64,000 bases of DNA, taken from assembly GCA_002150815.3 (NCBI GenBank), contig NDFF03000188.1:1-64000 (forward strand), read 5' to 3'. The stretch is from Grammothele lineata. Taxonomy: Eukaryota > Basidiomycota > Agaricomycetes > Polyporales > Polyporaceae. The first letter of the stretch is position 1. Each line of letters begins with the position of its first letter. This document shows, in pieces, positions 42,647 through 54,170 of this stretch. The notes under the pieces are model-generated. The model was not told the origin of the DNA. It did not search any database and saw only the letters and a list, made by a program, of their open reading frames with translations. A program made the translations under genes and the position numbers.

Positions 42647-45600
42647 TTACGCCGAGACCCCAACCTGGACCCACTTCCACTGCCTCGCCTCCATCCTCCA
42701 TCCCCGCCGCATGCCATTCACCGCTTCCCCGCCGCTAATCACGTTGATGCCGTCGGGCAGGAACTCTAAGTTCTCCTCGCCCAAATCCCGATGCAAGACC
42801 TGGATCGGGCCGCTATCACTCTCGTCCGTCGACGCCTCGCTCCCTTTCGATGGCGTCCCGTCGCGCGTGGGGGCGTCCGCGGGAGATTCGGGTTTGTCCT
42901 TGTCGTCACCCGCACCGTTGACAGCCTTGTCCTTGTCCGCAGACTCGACCTTCTTAGGCAGCCTCCCGAGCGTACCGCCCGCGCTCGTCAGAAGAGCGAT
43001 CATGTATCTCCGCCCCTGGTCCTCCGGCGCGCGATTCTCGCTCGCAGCGTTCTCCTTGTCGTGCTCGCCAACCTCGCTGGGGGGTATCTGCCCGCGCTGG
43101 GAGATGAGGAAGCTTTCCCAGAGTGTCTCGACGACGACGGCTCGTTGTGGCGACAGCCCGTCGTCGTCGCTGGTGTCGCTCGCGGCGCCCCCAGCGGGCG
43201 TCTCTGAACGCGCCTTGTCGGAGGCGGCGGAGCCGAGTTTTCTGCGTTTTGAGGGACGGCTGTCTACGTTCGGGAGTGAGGGAGGGAAGAGGACCGTTTT
43301 GAGCGCATCGGGGTGGTATTTGAACCTGTAGGACGTTCAATGATCAGTACGTTACCAGAGGCAAAGACAAGGAGAAAGACGCACCCAATCTCGGGCCAAC
43401 TCGCGTCAGTGCCGAAGACCATGATCCTCATCGCACACAGCGCGTCGTCAGCGCGGTCGAGGCGTACCTGCACCGTGCTCAAGCCGTCGATGAAGGCAGG
43501 CCCGTGCGCGCGGCGGCGCTTCCGACTTGTCCGTCCCGGGGGCGGGTGCGGTACGAACCCAAGCGCAGCTCGGCGCTCAGCATACTCGAGCAGTCGTTGT
43601 GAGCGGTTACGGAGCCCGAGCGAATGAGCGGTACCAGCCTGCATGTCAACGAGAAGTCAGCTCGCAGCTCACAGTGACAACAAGACGGCACTCACCGGGA
43701 CGAACTCCGCCCTGAGGATCTCCAACCCCGCACCATCATGCCCGCTCCCCCACCCCGAGCTCAACAACGACCTCCCATCATCCTCCTCCCCCACCCCCTC
43801 CACCGCCTCCCCACCCTCCCCCCTCTCCCCCGGGCCCCTCAACTTCTGCCCCATATCCCCAATAAACCTCGCCTCCCTCGTCAGCCGCACCTCCATCCTC
43901 AAGTCCCTTCCCTCCCTCCTCGCCCTGCGCGCCGCGCTCCAGCTGACCCACCCCGCATGGAGCGCACACAAGAACAGGTCTGAGTCGTCCGTGTACACCC
44001 TCCGTCCCTCGCGCACCTCGTCCGGCCAGGGCCGCCCGAACTGCTGCGGGGGCGCGTGCAAGGGGTGCGAAGCGTAGTGTTGCATGCACGTCGTGCGCTG
44101 TGCGCCGCTCAAGGGAGGTACGGCGGGGATGAGCGCGCCGCCCCATAGGCGTGGGCGGGTGGGGCGCGTGAGGGGGAGGAAGCGTGCGGGGAGGAAGAGG
44201 GTTGCGCGGATGTCGAGGGGTTCTGCGGGTGGGGCGTCTGGGGCGTCGTCGTGCGCGGGCGGGAAGTCGAGGAAGGGGAAGGGTGTGCGCGGGAAGACGA
44301 ACGTTCCGAGATGGCGCACTGGTAGTGGGGGTGCGTTGGCGGGAGAGACAGTGCGAGGAAGCATGAACGGCGGGGCGACCATCGGAGGAGCGGACCCGGG
44401 GTGGAACGGCGGCGGGGACGGACGGCGGGACGGGTGACCGACGGGCAGGCCGTGCGCGTACATGTCTGGGTGTGGGACACCGCGAAGCTGGTGCTGCATT
44501 TGCTGGTGATGGTGCTGGTGCGGCGGGAGGTGGGCGGGATGGGGCGGGGGCATGCCGATCTGGGAGAGCGCGACGGGCCCCGAGCCCTTTTGCGGACCTT
44601 GCTTCATCTCCCGCTCGCGCTCCAGCGCAAACTGAGGCGGGATGTCTCCAGGATGTGGGCCCTGGCCATGCTTCGCGCCTGAGGCTTTCGAGTGTGGCGG
44701 GGGCTGTGGGGTGCCAAACGGCGGGACGGACGGGTGCGGGGGGAGGAAGTGCTGAGGCGGCGGGCCAAGCATGCCTTGACCCTCCCTCGCGCGAGCGGCG
44801 CGCATGGCGAGCTCCTGCTCCATACGTTCGCGTTCCATGACTTCGTGCTGCCACGCGAGCTGCATCTCCCTCTGCCGCTCCTGCTCCTCCATCGCCGTCT
44901 TCTCGCGCTCGCGCTCGCGTTCACGCTCTTTCGCGCTGGTACGCGAGCGGCGCTCCTCCTTGACGTTGACGTTGCCGGCGCTCTCCTTCGCCCGCTCGCG
45001 CGACTCCCGGTCCTTGCGCGGCGGCTTACCACTCCTCCCGCTCGTCCGCTCCCTCTCCCTCTCCCTATCTCTCTCCCGCTCTCTCTCCCGCTCCCGATCC
45101 CTCTGCTCCTCCATCTCCCTCATCCGCATCTCATGCATCCTCTCCTGCTCACGCACCATCCGCTCCTCCTCGGGTCCTTGCACAGACTGCTGCGACTTGT
45201 CGAACCGGTACCACACCTGCCCCTGCCCCTGCCCGGGGAGCGGGCCCATCATATGCGGGGGCAAATGCTGGTGCTGGTGTGGGGGCGGGGGCATATGCGG
45301 TCCTCCCCCTCCTGGGGGTCCTGGGGGTCCTTGGGGCTGAGGCTGAGGCTGGACGCGCATGCTCGGGTGGGGCGCGTTCCCGTCCGGGGGACCTTGACCT
45401 GGACCTTGCCCGGGGCCTTGCTGCGTCGGCATGCGTCCCGTCTGACTTTGGCTCTGTTCTTGCGCCTTCTTGAACCACAGCTCCTGCTGACGATCTCGCT
45501 CGACGCGCTCCGCATGCGAGAGCTGGCCAGCGCCGAACCCGAGCCCGACGCCCATGCCCATGCCCATGCCCATCATCTCGTGCGCGTGTTGCCGGAAGCG

Positions 45601-48207
45601 ATCTTGCTCGCTCTCCCGTTCTCGTTCTCGTTCTCGTTCCCTCTCCCTGTCCCGGCGCTCCCGCTCGACGGCCGCCTCCCTGTCCCGGAGCTCCCTCATC
45701 TCCCTCTCGCGTTCCCTCTCACGATCCCGGTCGCGGTCCCGCTGTTGCATCTCCCTCTCCCTCTCCCTTTCGCGCATAACCATCGCCTCTCGGTCCCTCT
45801 GCTCCCTCTCCCGCTGGGCGTGCTTGTCCATCCGCTCGCGCTCCTTCGCCATCTGTCTCTCCCTTTCCCTCTCCCTCTCCCTGTCTCTGTCCCGCTCCCT
45901 TTCCCTCTCTCGTTCTCGCTCCCGTTCTCGTTCCCGTTCTCGGTCTCGGTCACGTTCCCGTTCACGATCCCGCTCGAGCGCGCCTGCACCACTCCCGCGC
46001 CGTTCGCGTTCGCGTTCGCTTTGGCGCTGTTGTTGTTGTTGTTGCTGCTGTTGCTGCTGCTCCCGTTGTTCCCTTTCTCTCTGCATCTCCCGCTGAACCT
46101 CCCTCTCCCGCTTATCCACCAACGCACCCGGGTGCATCCCCGGGCCCGGCAACCCGTGTCCATGTCCCAGTGGCAGCGGAGGCGGAAGCGGCAACGAATG
46201 TCCATGCCCATGCGAGTGTCCATGAAGCTGCGAATGCGAATGCGAGTGAGGAGGTCCCGCAAGCCCCAACGGAGACGTAGACGCAGGCGGCGCGCGGCTG
46301 CCCATGATGGGCGTCGGAGGGAGCGAAGACGAGGCCCCCGGCGTCAACGCCGACCCCACCCCAACTCCTACTCCGGCGCTAGAGATGGGGACGGAGACGC
46401 CCGGGAGCGGGAGGGGCGGGCCGCGAGGGCGGGTGCTCGGGCCGGAGGCGCGGTCGCGGTCGCGGTCGCGCGGGTCGTGGACGTCGCGCAGCTCGCGCTC
46501 TCTGTCACGGTCGCGATCGACACGGTCGTCGAACGGCGCGGGGCGCTGGAGGCTGTCCATAAAGGGGGAACGAACGTTCGTGCCGGGGGCTAGCTCGTAG
46601 GACGCGCCGCCCCCAGGCATGCTGCTCGTGCTGCTCCCGCGCATGCGTTGGCGTTCGTGGTGGGGCAGAGCCGAGTGCGACGGGTGCGAGGAGAGCGAGA
46701 GCGAGTGCCCGTGCGAGGGGTGGTGCGCGTGTCCATGCGGGGAAGGCTGGCCCGAGGGGGCGGGCGGAGGCGCGCCATACATCGGCGAAGGCTCCCCGAT
46801 GCGCATGCTCATCCCCGAAGATGACGACGAGGGCGGGGGAGGTCCCGGGGGCGAATGGATGGACGCCCCGGGCGGGGGAACCCCAGGGCCGACGGGGGTG
46901 GGGAAGATGGGGATGCTGCCTTGGCCGGGGCCGTGTATGAGGTGAGGCGGGGAGGGGTGGTGTGATGCGCGGCCGGGGGGAGGGGCCATGGACATCGGAG
47001 AGGGAGTGTTGGGGTGCGTGTGTGCATGGTGATGGGTGTGGTGGTGGTGCTTCGAGGAGCGGTGGTCGACGCCGTACGGAGACGCGAGGGGCGCGCTGGA
47101 CGAGCCTGGGGTGCGAATAGGGTTAGCGTCGAGCGCGACAGCGAGTGCAGCCATAAGCGTGAGGCAAGCGCACGAGGGCGACGTCGGCACCGCCGGGGGC
47201 AGCGGGCGCAGAAGAGGCAAGGCGCGACGTCATGCGAGCGAAAGAGACTTCGACGGATGACAGGCGCGTGATCCAATCATCCGAGCCGCCCGGAATGAGA
47301 GCCCTCCAAACTCCGTCCGGCCGTGCGAGGGAACGAACATCATCACCCGACACACGTCGCGGGCACGGCAACCGCCTGAGATCTCCCCCCACCGACACCA
47401 CCGAGCTCTGTGTTAGCCCACACAGCTGCAAGGGCCGAGCAGACGGACGAGATCGGGCGGTAAACGGCCTCCACCCGTCCCTGGCGGAGATTGGCGCCCA
47501 TTGCGCGCCATTCGCCTCCTGAGCCTCACAAGCGCAGCCACGAGCCCACCCGAGCTTCGGGGGGCCCCGACGCGGCCCTCGATCCCCCCGCCGTCTCGCC
47601 GCCTCCACCACCAACCCGTTGAGCCCCGCCAATGGCGCGCATACGCAAAGAGAGACAAGGGGGGAGACACTCGACAAGACCAAAACCCGAACAAAGGCAG
47701 CGCTCGAAGCGAATAACACTCACCAGGCGGCGGTCCGAGCCGGTCGTGGGTTGGCAAGCCGTCAGGATTCCCTCTCCGTGGCCCGTGCGCGTTCTCAAAA
47801 TCCTGGAGGAGCGTCGACGGCGGTGGGAGGACGTGGCCCCGCTGCGCCTGCGGGGGCCCGCCGAAGGGGGGCGCGTGCCGGGGCGGGGGACTGTGCGGGC
47901 GCGAGAGGGCGTGAGGCGGGGGTGGGGGGGACGAGCGGCGGTATGGCTGCGGGGGCGCGGGGTCTGGAGGGGCCCGTTCGCGCTCCCGCTCGCGTTCGCG
48001 GGCATAGTTGCGGGCGGGCTCGAGGAGGGGGGAGTGATGAGGTGGACGGTGGACGAGCGGCGGGGGTGGTTGCTGTTGCTGTTGCTGTGGTTGCTGCTGC
48101 TGCTGCGGGGGCGGAGGCGGTTGCTGGTGGTCTGAGGTGTCCTGGCGGGCCTGTCGCCTGCGGAGGTCGTCGGAGGGGGCGTCGTGGAGGAGGGCGGAGA
48201 CGTTCAT
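42647..48207 (-). CDS. Rxt3-domain protein, predicted Rpd3L histone deacetylase subunit (1608 aa)
   Basis: Exons 48207-47724, 47105-43696, 43638-43385 and 43325-42647 give 1609 codons. The start is MNVSALLHDAPSDDLRRRQA; an in-frame ATG 28 codons upstream is possible. Residues 1-490 are Pro/His/Ser/Gln-rich with a polyglutamine run. Residues about 495-665 and 820-905 are long Arg-Glu/Arg-Asp repeats. The conserved part, residues about 1100-1410, has RPRLWGGALIPAVPPLSGAQ, YTDDSDLFLCALHAGWVSWS, STVQVRLDRADDALCAMRIM and FGTDASWPEIGFKYHPDALK, the layout I associate with the fungal Rxt3 domain. Rxt3 belongs to the large Rpd3 complex, which represses transcription. An acidic Ser/Asp tail follows. 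The first intron (618 bp) is exceptionally long. Domain name is from memory; gene structure is firm. Confidence 0.75.
45600..46100 (-). repeat. Low-complexity Arg-Glu / Arg-Asp codon repeat
   Basis: Pyrimidine-rich CTCTCC/CGTTCT-like repeats on the plus strand, encoding the RE/RD run of the Rxt3 protein on the minus strand. A short CAG/CAA polyglutamine repeat adjoins it at 46028-46068. Plus-strand frames of several hundred codons here are artefacts. Confidence 0.8.
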
Positions 48208-50236
48208 GGTGGAAGGAGGTGGGGGAAGGGAAGAGGGCGACGGAAGGTGAGAAATTGGCAGGCGTCCATTGAAAACGCGGTCGCTGATCACAGGGGCAAT
48301 CGAGATCGTTATCTCGCCTCGCTCGTTACCTCATAAGCGTCTTCCCCAATTTCGTCCCAGCCACCCAAGCCACCCCGTCTCTCTCCCGTCGCTCTCCCCG
48401 CACCCCCCTCTCCTCTTCTGCGCAGCTCGCCGCCCGAGAGCGCGCGCTCACGTCCCCGCAACGCCCAGCGAGTGGCTGGTGACCGTCCTGCGGCCCTAGC
48501 ACGCTGCTTAGGCGAGGCGTGGAAGCCCCGGGGGAGACCCGGGACGGCGGAGGATGCATTGCCACGCGACGGGACAAAGGCTTCGATCACATTTTGGGCG
48601 CCCGGATCTGAGATCCCTCTTTCGCCGGATTTAGCCGCCGGCTTCAACGCCACCGCGGGCCATCCCCGGCTTAGCGGGACGCTCCCGCTCTTCTCTCTCG
48701 ACAACGCGCAGGACTGTGTGCACGATAGTGCGCTCCGGCCTATCTTTCATGGAATGCTATTGTGTTCTTAGCTATGTCATGGGCCATGGGAGGCTTGGCT
48801 CTCTTTGCATATCCGTGTACGCGCAAACTCAGTTCATGACGCACCGCGCCGTCACATCTCCACGTCCGCCCTCGCGGCCCGCGGGGCCCGCATGCCACGC
48901 ACGTAAGTACTCCCGACCTCGAGGTTCGGGGCTTCGGCCTCCTGCCATGTTAGCAGTTACAGATGCGTCGTCGCCGCCGCCGCCGCCGCCGCCTCGAGGG
49001 AGTTCAAGTTCGGCAGGTATCAACCAAGGTTCGCGAACAAACCCTCCGTTGTGGCCGCGCTGGCATCCGGATAAGGCGATCTGCGGACCCCCTCGTTAGC
49101 GTTCCGTGGTCCTCCGCTGTTCGGCGCGAGAAGCCGCCTCTATTCGGACGTGTCAATCAAAGCAGGGGGATGTCGACGAGCGACGAGTCCGTCATAAGAC
49201 AGCCCCATACAAATACATAGCTCAAGCTACCGCGCCTTGTCGAACCACCACCACTCCTAGTGCCCAACTGAAAACGTGTCGTCGCTGCCGACACGGCGCC
49301 GGGCTCGATCGACATGGCCCGACCCAAGGACGTCGTAATTCGATCGGTCTGACGATCGTGTTCCTGCGATTGCGAGGCTGCACCACGCACTCGATGACGC
49401 CGCTCATTCGAACTTCGTATGCGCCCCTTTTCTCCAGCTTCTCTTTTTGCGCATGCGAATCACGTTCACACCCTACGGTGCTGTATAGGGTACGACAGAA
49501 AGCGTACCGCTCGTTCTCTTCGTATTCAGGATGGATTATGCGTATACACAATACGGCCCTGAATAATCGCTACCCGATTTCTCACCACGCGCAGATCGTT
49601 GGACGGTGGCGGCAGCACGAGCGAATTCGAAGTGCGAAGTCTTGGCGGAATCCGGACTGCGCTGGGCAGAGGACGGTACCGGTGACGTACATAGTCGCAA
49701 CCGAGCGCCTGCTGATACCCCTCATCCTGCATATCCCCGAACACTTAAAGGTGCATGCAACGTGCAGCGTACGAAGTCCGAGATGTTAGAATGAGGATAA
49801 CCCTAACAGTAGCTGGCGGCACGCCACCCAAGCTCGTCAAGATAGAAGATCGGTTCGCTAAATACTAGATACACGTGGGCTAGCGTAGGTAGTTCTTGTA
49901 GCAAGTAAGGCACAGCGGTCGTCAACAATACTCAGAGCAAAAAAAGTCTTCAGTCCTCCTAGTGCTTGTGCGCGCGCGGGGAGCACCATGAGGCGCTCCT
50001 GCGTCCGTCACGATATACATCCGTTGGCCGGGCTGGACGCGGGACGTACACCCGCCCACGCGCCCGCCCGCCCACCGGACAATTATTGTCTTTCGTTGCT
50101 TCTCGCAGTCATCGTCGTCCTTCTTCGCCGCCTTCCTCATCCTCCTCTTGCTCGTCTTCCCTCGACCTCGTCTATGTGTGCTGTCGTGCTGCCAATGAAC
50201 GGGAGCACGCCGAGTTTGTCGCCAGAGGAGGCCGAT
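48208..50236. other. Long intergenic region
   Basis: About 2 kb separating the Rxt3 start from the 3' end of the Yrb2-like gene. The first 300 bp (pyrimidine-rich on the plus strand) should be the Rxt3 promoter. The rest holds only weak frames on both strands (for example 49106-49789 +), with no domain or splice evidence. A CCG trinucleotide run occurs at about 48970-48993. Confidence 0.4.
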
Positions 50237-52942
50237 CTACTCGGTAGGGATGTGCGCGGTGATCTCCTCGAGGAGCTCTTCCGCGATCTTCGCGTTCGAA
50301 ACCTGCCCATCCACCCAAGTGAGCCCTCGACCCCGATGACGCAAGAGAAGGGGAAGGGGGAGGAGAAGGAGAAGGAGAAGGAGATAAGGGACATACCCGC
50401 AAGTTGTAGTGCGTCGTGGCACCGGCCTCGAACACGCTGAAGCGGAGGTAGCGGGGATCTTGCGCGAGGAAGCACCTCATGCCCCGGAAGAGCGTCGCGT
50501 TGAGCAGGAGCGTGTACACCGCCTCCTTGCGCATAACTAGCAGCATCAACAGCATCCTCTGATCAGCATCCCATCCTCACACTCCCTTTCGCCCACCAAG
50601 ACCACAACGAAAACACCACTCACTCAAACGCGCCCCTCCCCCGTCCTCCCTGCGCACGTTGAGGCGGAGCATCCCCGTCCCGCGCTCCTTCCACGCGTTC
50701 TGCCCGTCAAGGACGAACAGCTTCCCGCGCACCTGGTACACCGTGTCCTCCTCCTCCTCGCCCGTGCGCACCTCCTGCTCCGTCAGCCGCACCTTCCGCT
50801 CTTCGTCGCTCTCCCCTTCCCCCGCCGCATCGTGCGCCTGCCGAAGCCGTTCCCCGAAGCTCACTGCCCCCGTGCCTTTGCCCTTGGGAGAGGAGGAGCC
50901 GGAGGCGGCAGGACGAGCGTGCCCATGGGCGTTCGCATCACGCTCCCCCTCCCCGTCCTTCTCCCCGCCCGAAGAGTCGTCCTCCCTCCCCGAGTCCAGC
51001 GTGCTCCCACTCCCGCTCCCACTCGCCTCCCCGAACACCGCCGCCCTCGCCCCTGAGCCCGCGCGGGCGGCGAAGCTCTGCGCGCCCCCGACGGCGTACG
51101 CGGAGAACGCGCTCGACGCGCGGGCGGGCGTGCCGTGGCGCGAGGGCGAGCGGCTCCGGCCGAGCACGGCGGGTGGGGGAGGGGACTTGGGGCGCTTGGC
51201 GGCGCTGGCGAAGGGCGAGGTGGCGGACGCGAAGGCTTCGAACCCGGTTCGCTTCTGCGCTGGGGTGGTAGGGGTGGCGGTCGCCGTTGTGGTGGTGGTG
51301 GTGGTGGAGGTCGCTGTGGAGCCGCCGAGGCTGCTGAACGGCGAGGGAGACTTGCTGCCGGACGCGAAGGACGACGCCGTGCCTGCGTTGCCCCAGGGAG
51401 AGGTGGAGGGCTGCTTGCCGCCGAAGATGCGTGGGCCCGCGACGTTCGCGAAAGGGGAGTTCGTCGACGCGTATGCTGCGAAGCCGCCCTGGCATAAAGC
51501 CGCGTCAGCGCCGCCACTAGTGCGAGCAAGCGGGGAACAACGAAGAGGGGCGCGGGAAGAAGGCAGACAGGATGTATGGATGAACGGACGGAGCACCACT
51601 CACGAACTTGGGCGACGCCACGGGCGCCGCGGGCGGCTCGCTCTTCTTGAGGCCCTTCGCCTCAGCCTGCTTCTCCTCCTCGGGCGGCGGCGTCGGCCGC
51701 TTCTTCTCGCGCGTGTTCGGGTCCGACTCGGCGTCGTCCCGCGGCCGCTTCACTGCGCCCGCCCCGGGGACGGGCATGCCGTTGCGCCCGGAGGGCGCGT
51801 CCTCGGGCACGAGGCGGTCGCTGACGGTGCGGTCGCCGAGCTTGCGCTTGAGGCCTTTCTCGCTGTCGGACTCCGATCCACGCCGCTGGCTAGACGGGAG
51901 GCGGGGGCCGTCGTCGAGTGGGCCGCTCGAGGTCGAAGGGACGGGAGCAGGGGCGGGCTCGGGGATGTCATTTGAGGTACTAATCGCAGCTGTGCCGGAC
52001 GGCGGTTGCGGCGCTCCGGCCACATGCGAGTCGGGTGGCTGCTCCGCACCAGCTGCAGCGCCGGTACCCTCGCTGTCGCCTGCAGACTCGTCGACGATGG
52101 GTGGGTTGGTGCCTAGCAGCGTCTCGCGGGGAACTTCTTGCTGAACCTGTGCTGGTGCCTCCTCCACCGGCGCCTCCTCCGTCGACGGCCCCTGGGCAAC
52201 AGCGTCTTCAGCCTGGGCGTCGACGACGAGCACGTCCTCTGGCTGTGCGGGAGCATCCTCCTCCATCTTTACGTGTATCTTCTCCTCGGGCTCCTCCTTT
52301 TTCATGTTCTGCCATGTTATGTCTTCCACACCCTGGCTGATTTGTCGGATTTTGGTTTCGTGGGGAGGGGAGCCGGTCGGCGGGGCGTCGTCTTCGGCCT
52401 CCTCTTGCGTTGCCTCAAGCTTGTTATCGCTCGTCCTGTTCTTCTTTGCAGGCGTGCGACGCTCTTTCGCTTCCGCGGGTTCGGGATCAATGTCCTGGGA
52501 AGTGGGGTGAGTATGCGGCGGTGGTTGGAAAAAGACGACGATGGGTGGTCAGGACGGACGGATGAACTTCTCGCCAAGATGTGTACGTAGGTAGAGCATC
52601 GACGCAAGAACTCGTATGTGCGCCGCAGAAGAGAACGGGGAGGAAGCAGGGATATGAAAAGGCTAAATGAGTCGACCGAAGGACAGACCTGCGTCGTTGC
52701 CTGGGGTGTGGGGGGCTCGATAGAGACCTCCCTCTCCCGCTTCCGTGAGTTCTTTACGTCCAGACCTGAGTCGCCAGCGTCGTGTCAGCCGGCATCGTGT
52801 CGCGCCTAGGGCGGCCTATGATGCCCTCACCGTTGGGTTCGCCCGGGGGCGTCGATAGCTGCTGCTCGTTCTCGTTCTCGTCCTGCTGCTCGGTGGTGGG
52901 GAACGGGTGTGCGTCGGTCGCCTCGCGCGCGTCGTCGGCCAT
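50237..52942 (-). CDS. YRB2: RanBP3/Yrb2-type Ran-binding protein (716 aa)
   Basis: Exons 52942-52831, 52765-52689, 52494-51604, 51488-50624, 50536-50397 and 50302-50237 give 717 codons. The N-terminus (MADDAREATDAHPFPTTEQQ) is followed by KNSRKREREVSIEPPTPQ and IRQISQGVEDITWQNM, a motif I know from fungal Yrb2/Hba1 proteins. Residues 200-400 are acidic/disordered with LKRKLGD and VKRPRDD nuclear-type patches. Phe-rich repeats follow (GGFAAYASTNSPF, GFEAFASATSPF, SAFSAYAVGG), like the FG-type repeats of Yrb2. The C-terminal domain, about 595-716, is a RanBP1-type Ran-binding domain: EEDTVYQVRGKLFVLDGQ, KERGTGMLRLNVRRE, LLLNATLFRGMRCFL. Yrb2 binds Ran-GTP and Crm1 and promotes protein export from the nucleus. 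Nup2 has a similar end domain and is the main alternative. Confidence 0.85.
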
Positions 52943-54170
52943 GGTGTGTGTCGGGGCGCGAGCGGAAGAGGAGTGTGAAGACAAAGAGAGCGTGCGTGGG
53001 GTTCTTGTTCAAACGAGCTCAGGGACCGAAGCGGCCAGGCAGACCACCGGCAATGGGCCCAAGCGCGCGATGCGATAAGATGAAAATGGCAAGCCGGCAC
53101 ACCGGCTCGTTATCTGCCTCCGGCGCCAACGATCTCTCTTGTTACCCGTTTGTTACCGGTCAGTAAGTTGGGTTTGTTACCCACCAACAGCGACGCCATC
53201 TTGATTCCGTTCTTTATTGTGCCACCCTTGTCTCTCACCCTAAACCCCGCCGCTGCTTGGATACCTGGGTACGTCGTCGCGAGCGGACTCTTCAAGAGTC
53301 CGGTTATCGCCTCCCTACTCCAACAATTCAGTGAAGTTCCGTTCCAATCACTACACGTTCCCCCGCCGGCAGTTTGCCGACGTCCGCATGTTCGTAACAC
53401 TGGCGAATCGTAGCGTTCTATTGGACTGGAACCGTTACCTCTAGGTGGAGGTACGTGCGGGGCGACGCTTACCCTGACCGTATCTAATGATGCTAATATT
53501 TCCGCAGGGAAGTGGTAGGATCGAATACTGGTACATGAAGGGCGCATACAGCACACTCCAGAAAAGCATATTTCTCCCATATCTACGACTACCTCATCAA
53601 TTCGTGATGGTAGTTTGCTTGTGGTCTCGTATCCAGACGTACGAGAGCAATCTGCTTAATGACTATGTCTCGGAATTAGCATCTTCAGCGACATGGTAGA
53701 AGCGTATGCAAGGCTCTCAGTGACCTCGCGAGATCACCCCTAACATCACCCCTAACTCTTCAGCTTCTATCCCCAAGTCGCTTGGTTAGCATATCCGCTA
53801 GAGCATCTGGTAAAGCCTCCGACTTAATCGTGCGTTTTGTAATGTTCTGCACAGCCCCGATTCCAAGTTTGTCAACGACGCCCACGGGTGTCCGCTACTG
53901 ACGTCAGCGCCAACCCTAACTTGTCTCCTGCGCCCACCGAATGAACCCCGGGTTCGTTCGTCACAGTTCAGCGGCCTTAGGTAGGTGGCCTCTCCGCGCA
54001 ATCAAGTTCGTTATCCTCACCTTCTCCGCGATCTCAGGAAGTATTGGAAGCTGTAGCCAGAGGCGCTTCACAGATGTGTGAAGAGGAGCGTAGGCTGTCG
54101 TCTACAATCATCATTAGCAGTAGTCCTCCCCTTCGCTGATTATTCTCGCATACCGTCGTCCGTTGCGTTC
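52943..54170. other. Divergent intergenic region
   Basis: 1.2 kb between the Yrb2-like start (-) and the DUF7330-like start (+). The first 200 bp should hold the YRB2 promoter. GTTACCCGTTTGTTACC and TTGTTACCC at 53139-53180 form a short direct repeat. No gene supported. Confidence 0.4.

Noticed and set aside
44692..46593. Long plus-strand frame (633 codons) rich in Leu/Pro/Arg
   Set aside because: It lies antisense to the Arg-Glu/Arg-Asp repeats of the Rxt3 gene; the repeat excludes stops on the other strand. No domain or splice logic.
49106..49789. Plus-strand frame of 227 codons
   Set aside because: Irregular composition, no motif, and the opposite strand has equally long frames; treated as chance.
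50659..51975. Plus-strand frame of 438 codons
   Set aside because: Shadow of the Ser/Pro/Gly-rich part of the Yrb2-like gene on the minus strand, whose exons join perfectly and carry a recognisable Ran-binding domain.
53785..53835. tRNA-like phrase (CTAGAGCATCTGGTAAAGC)
   Set aside because: D-arm-like bases are present but no anticodon stem, T-arm or matching acceptor ends could be paired.
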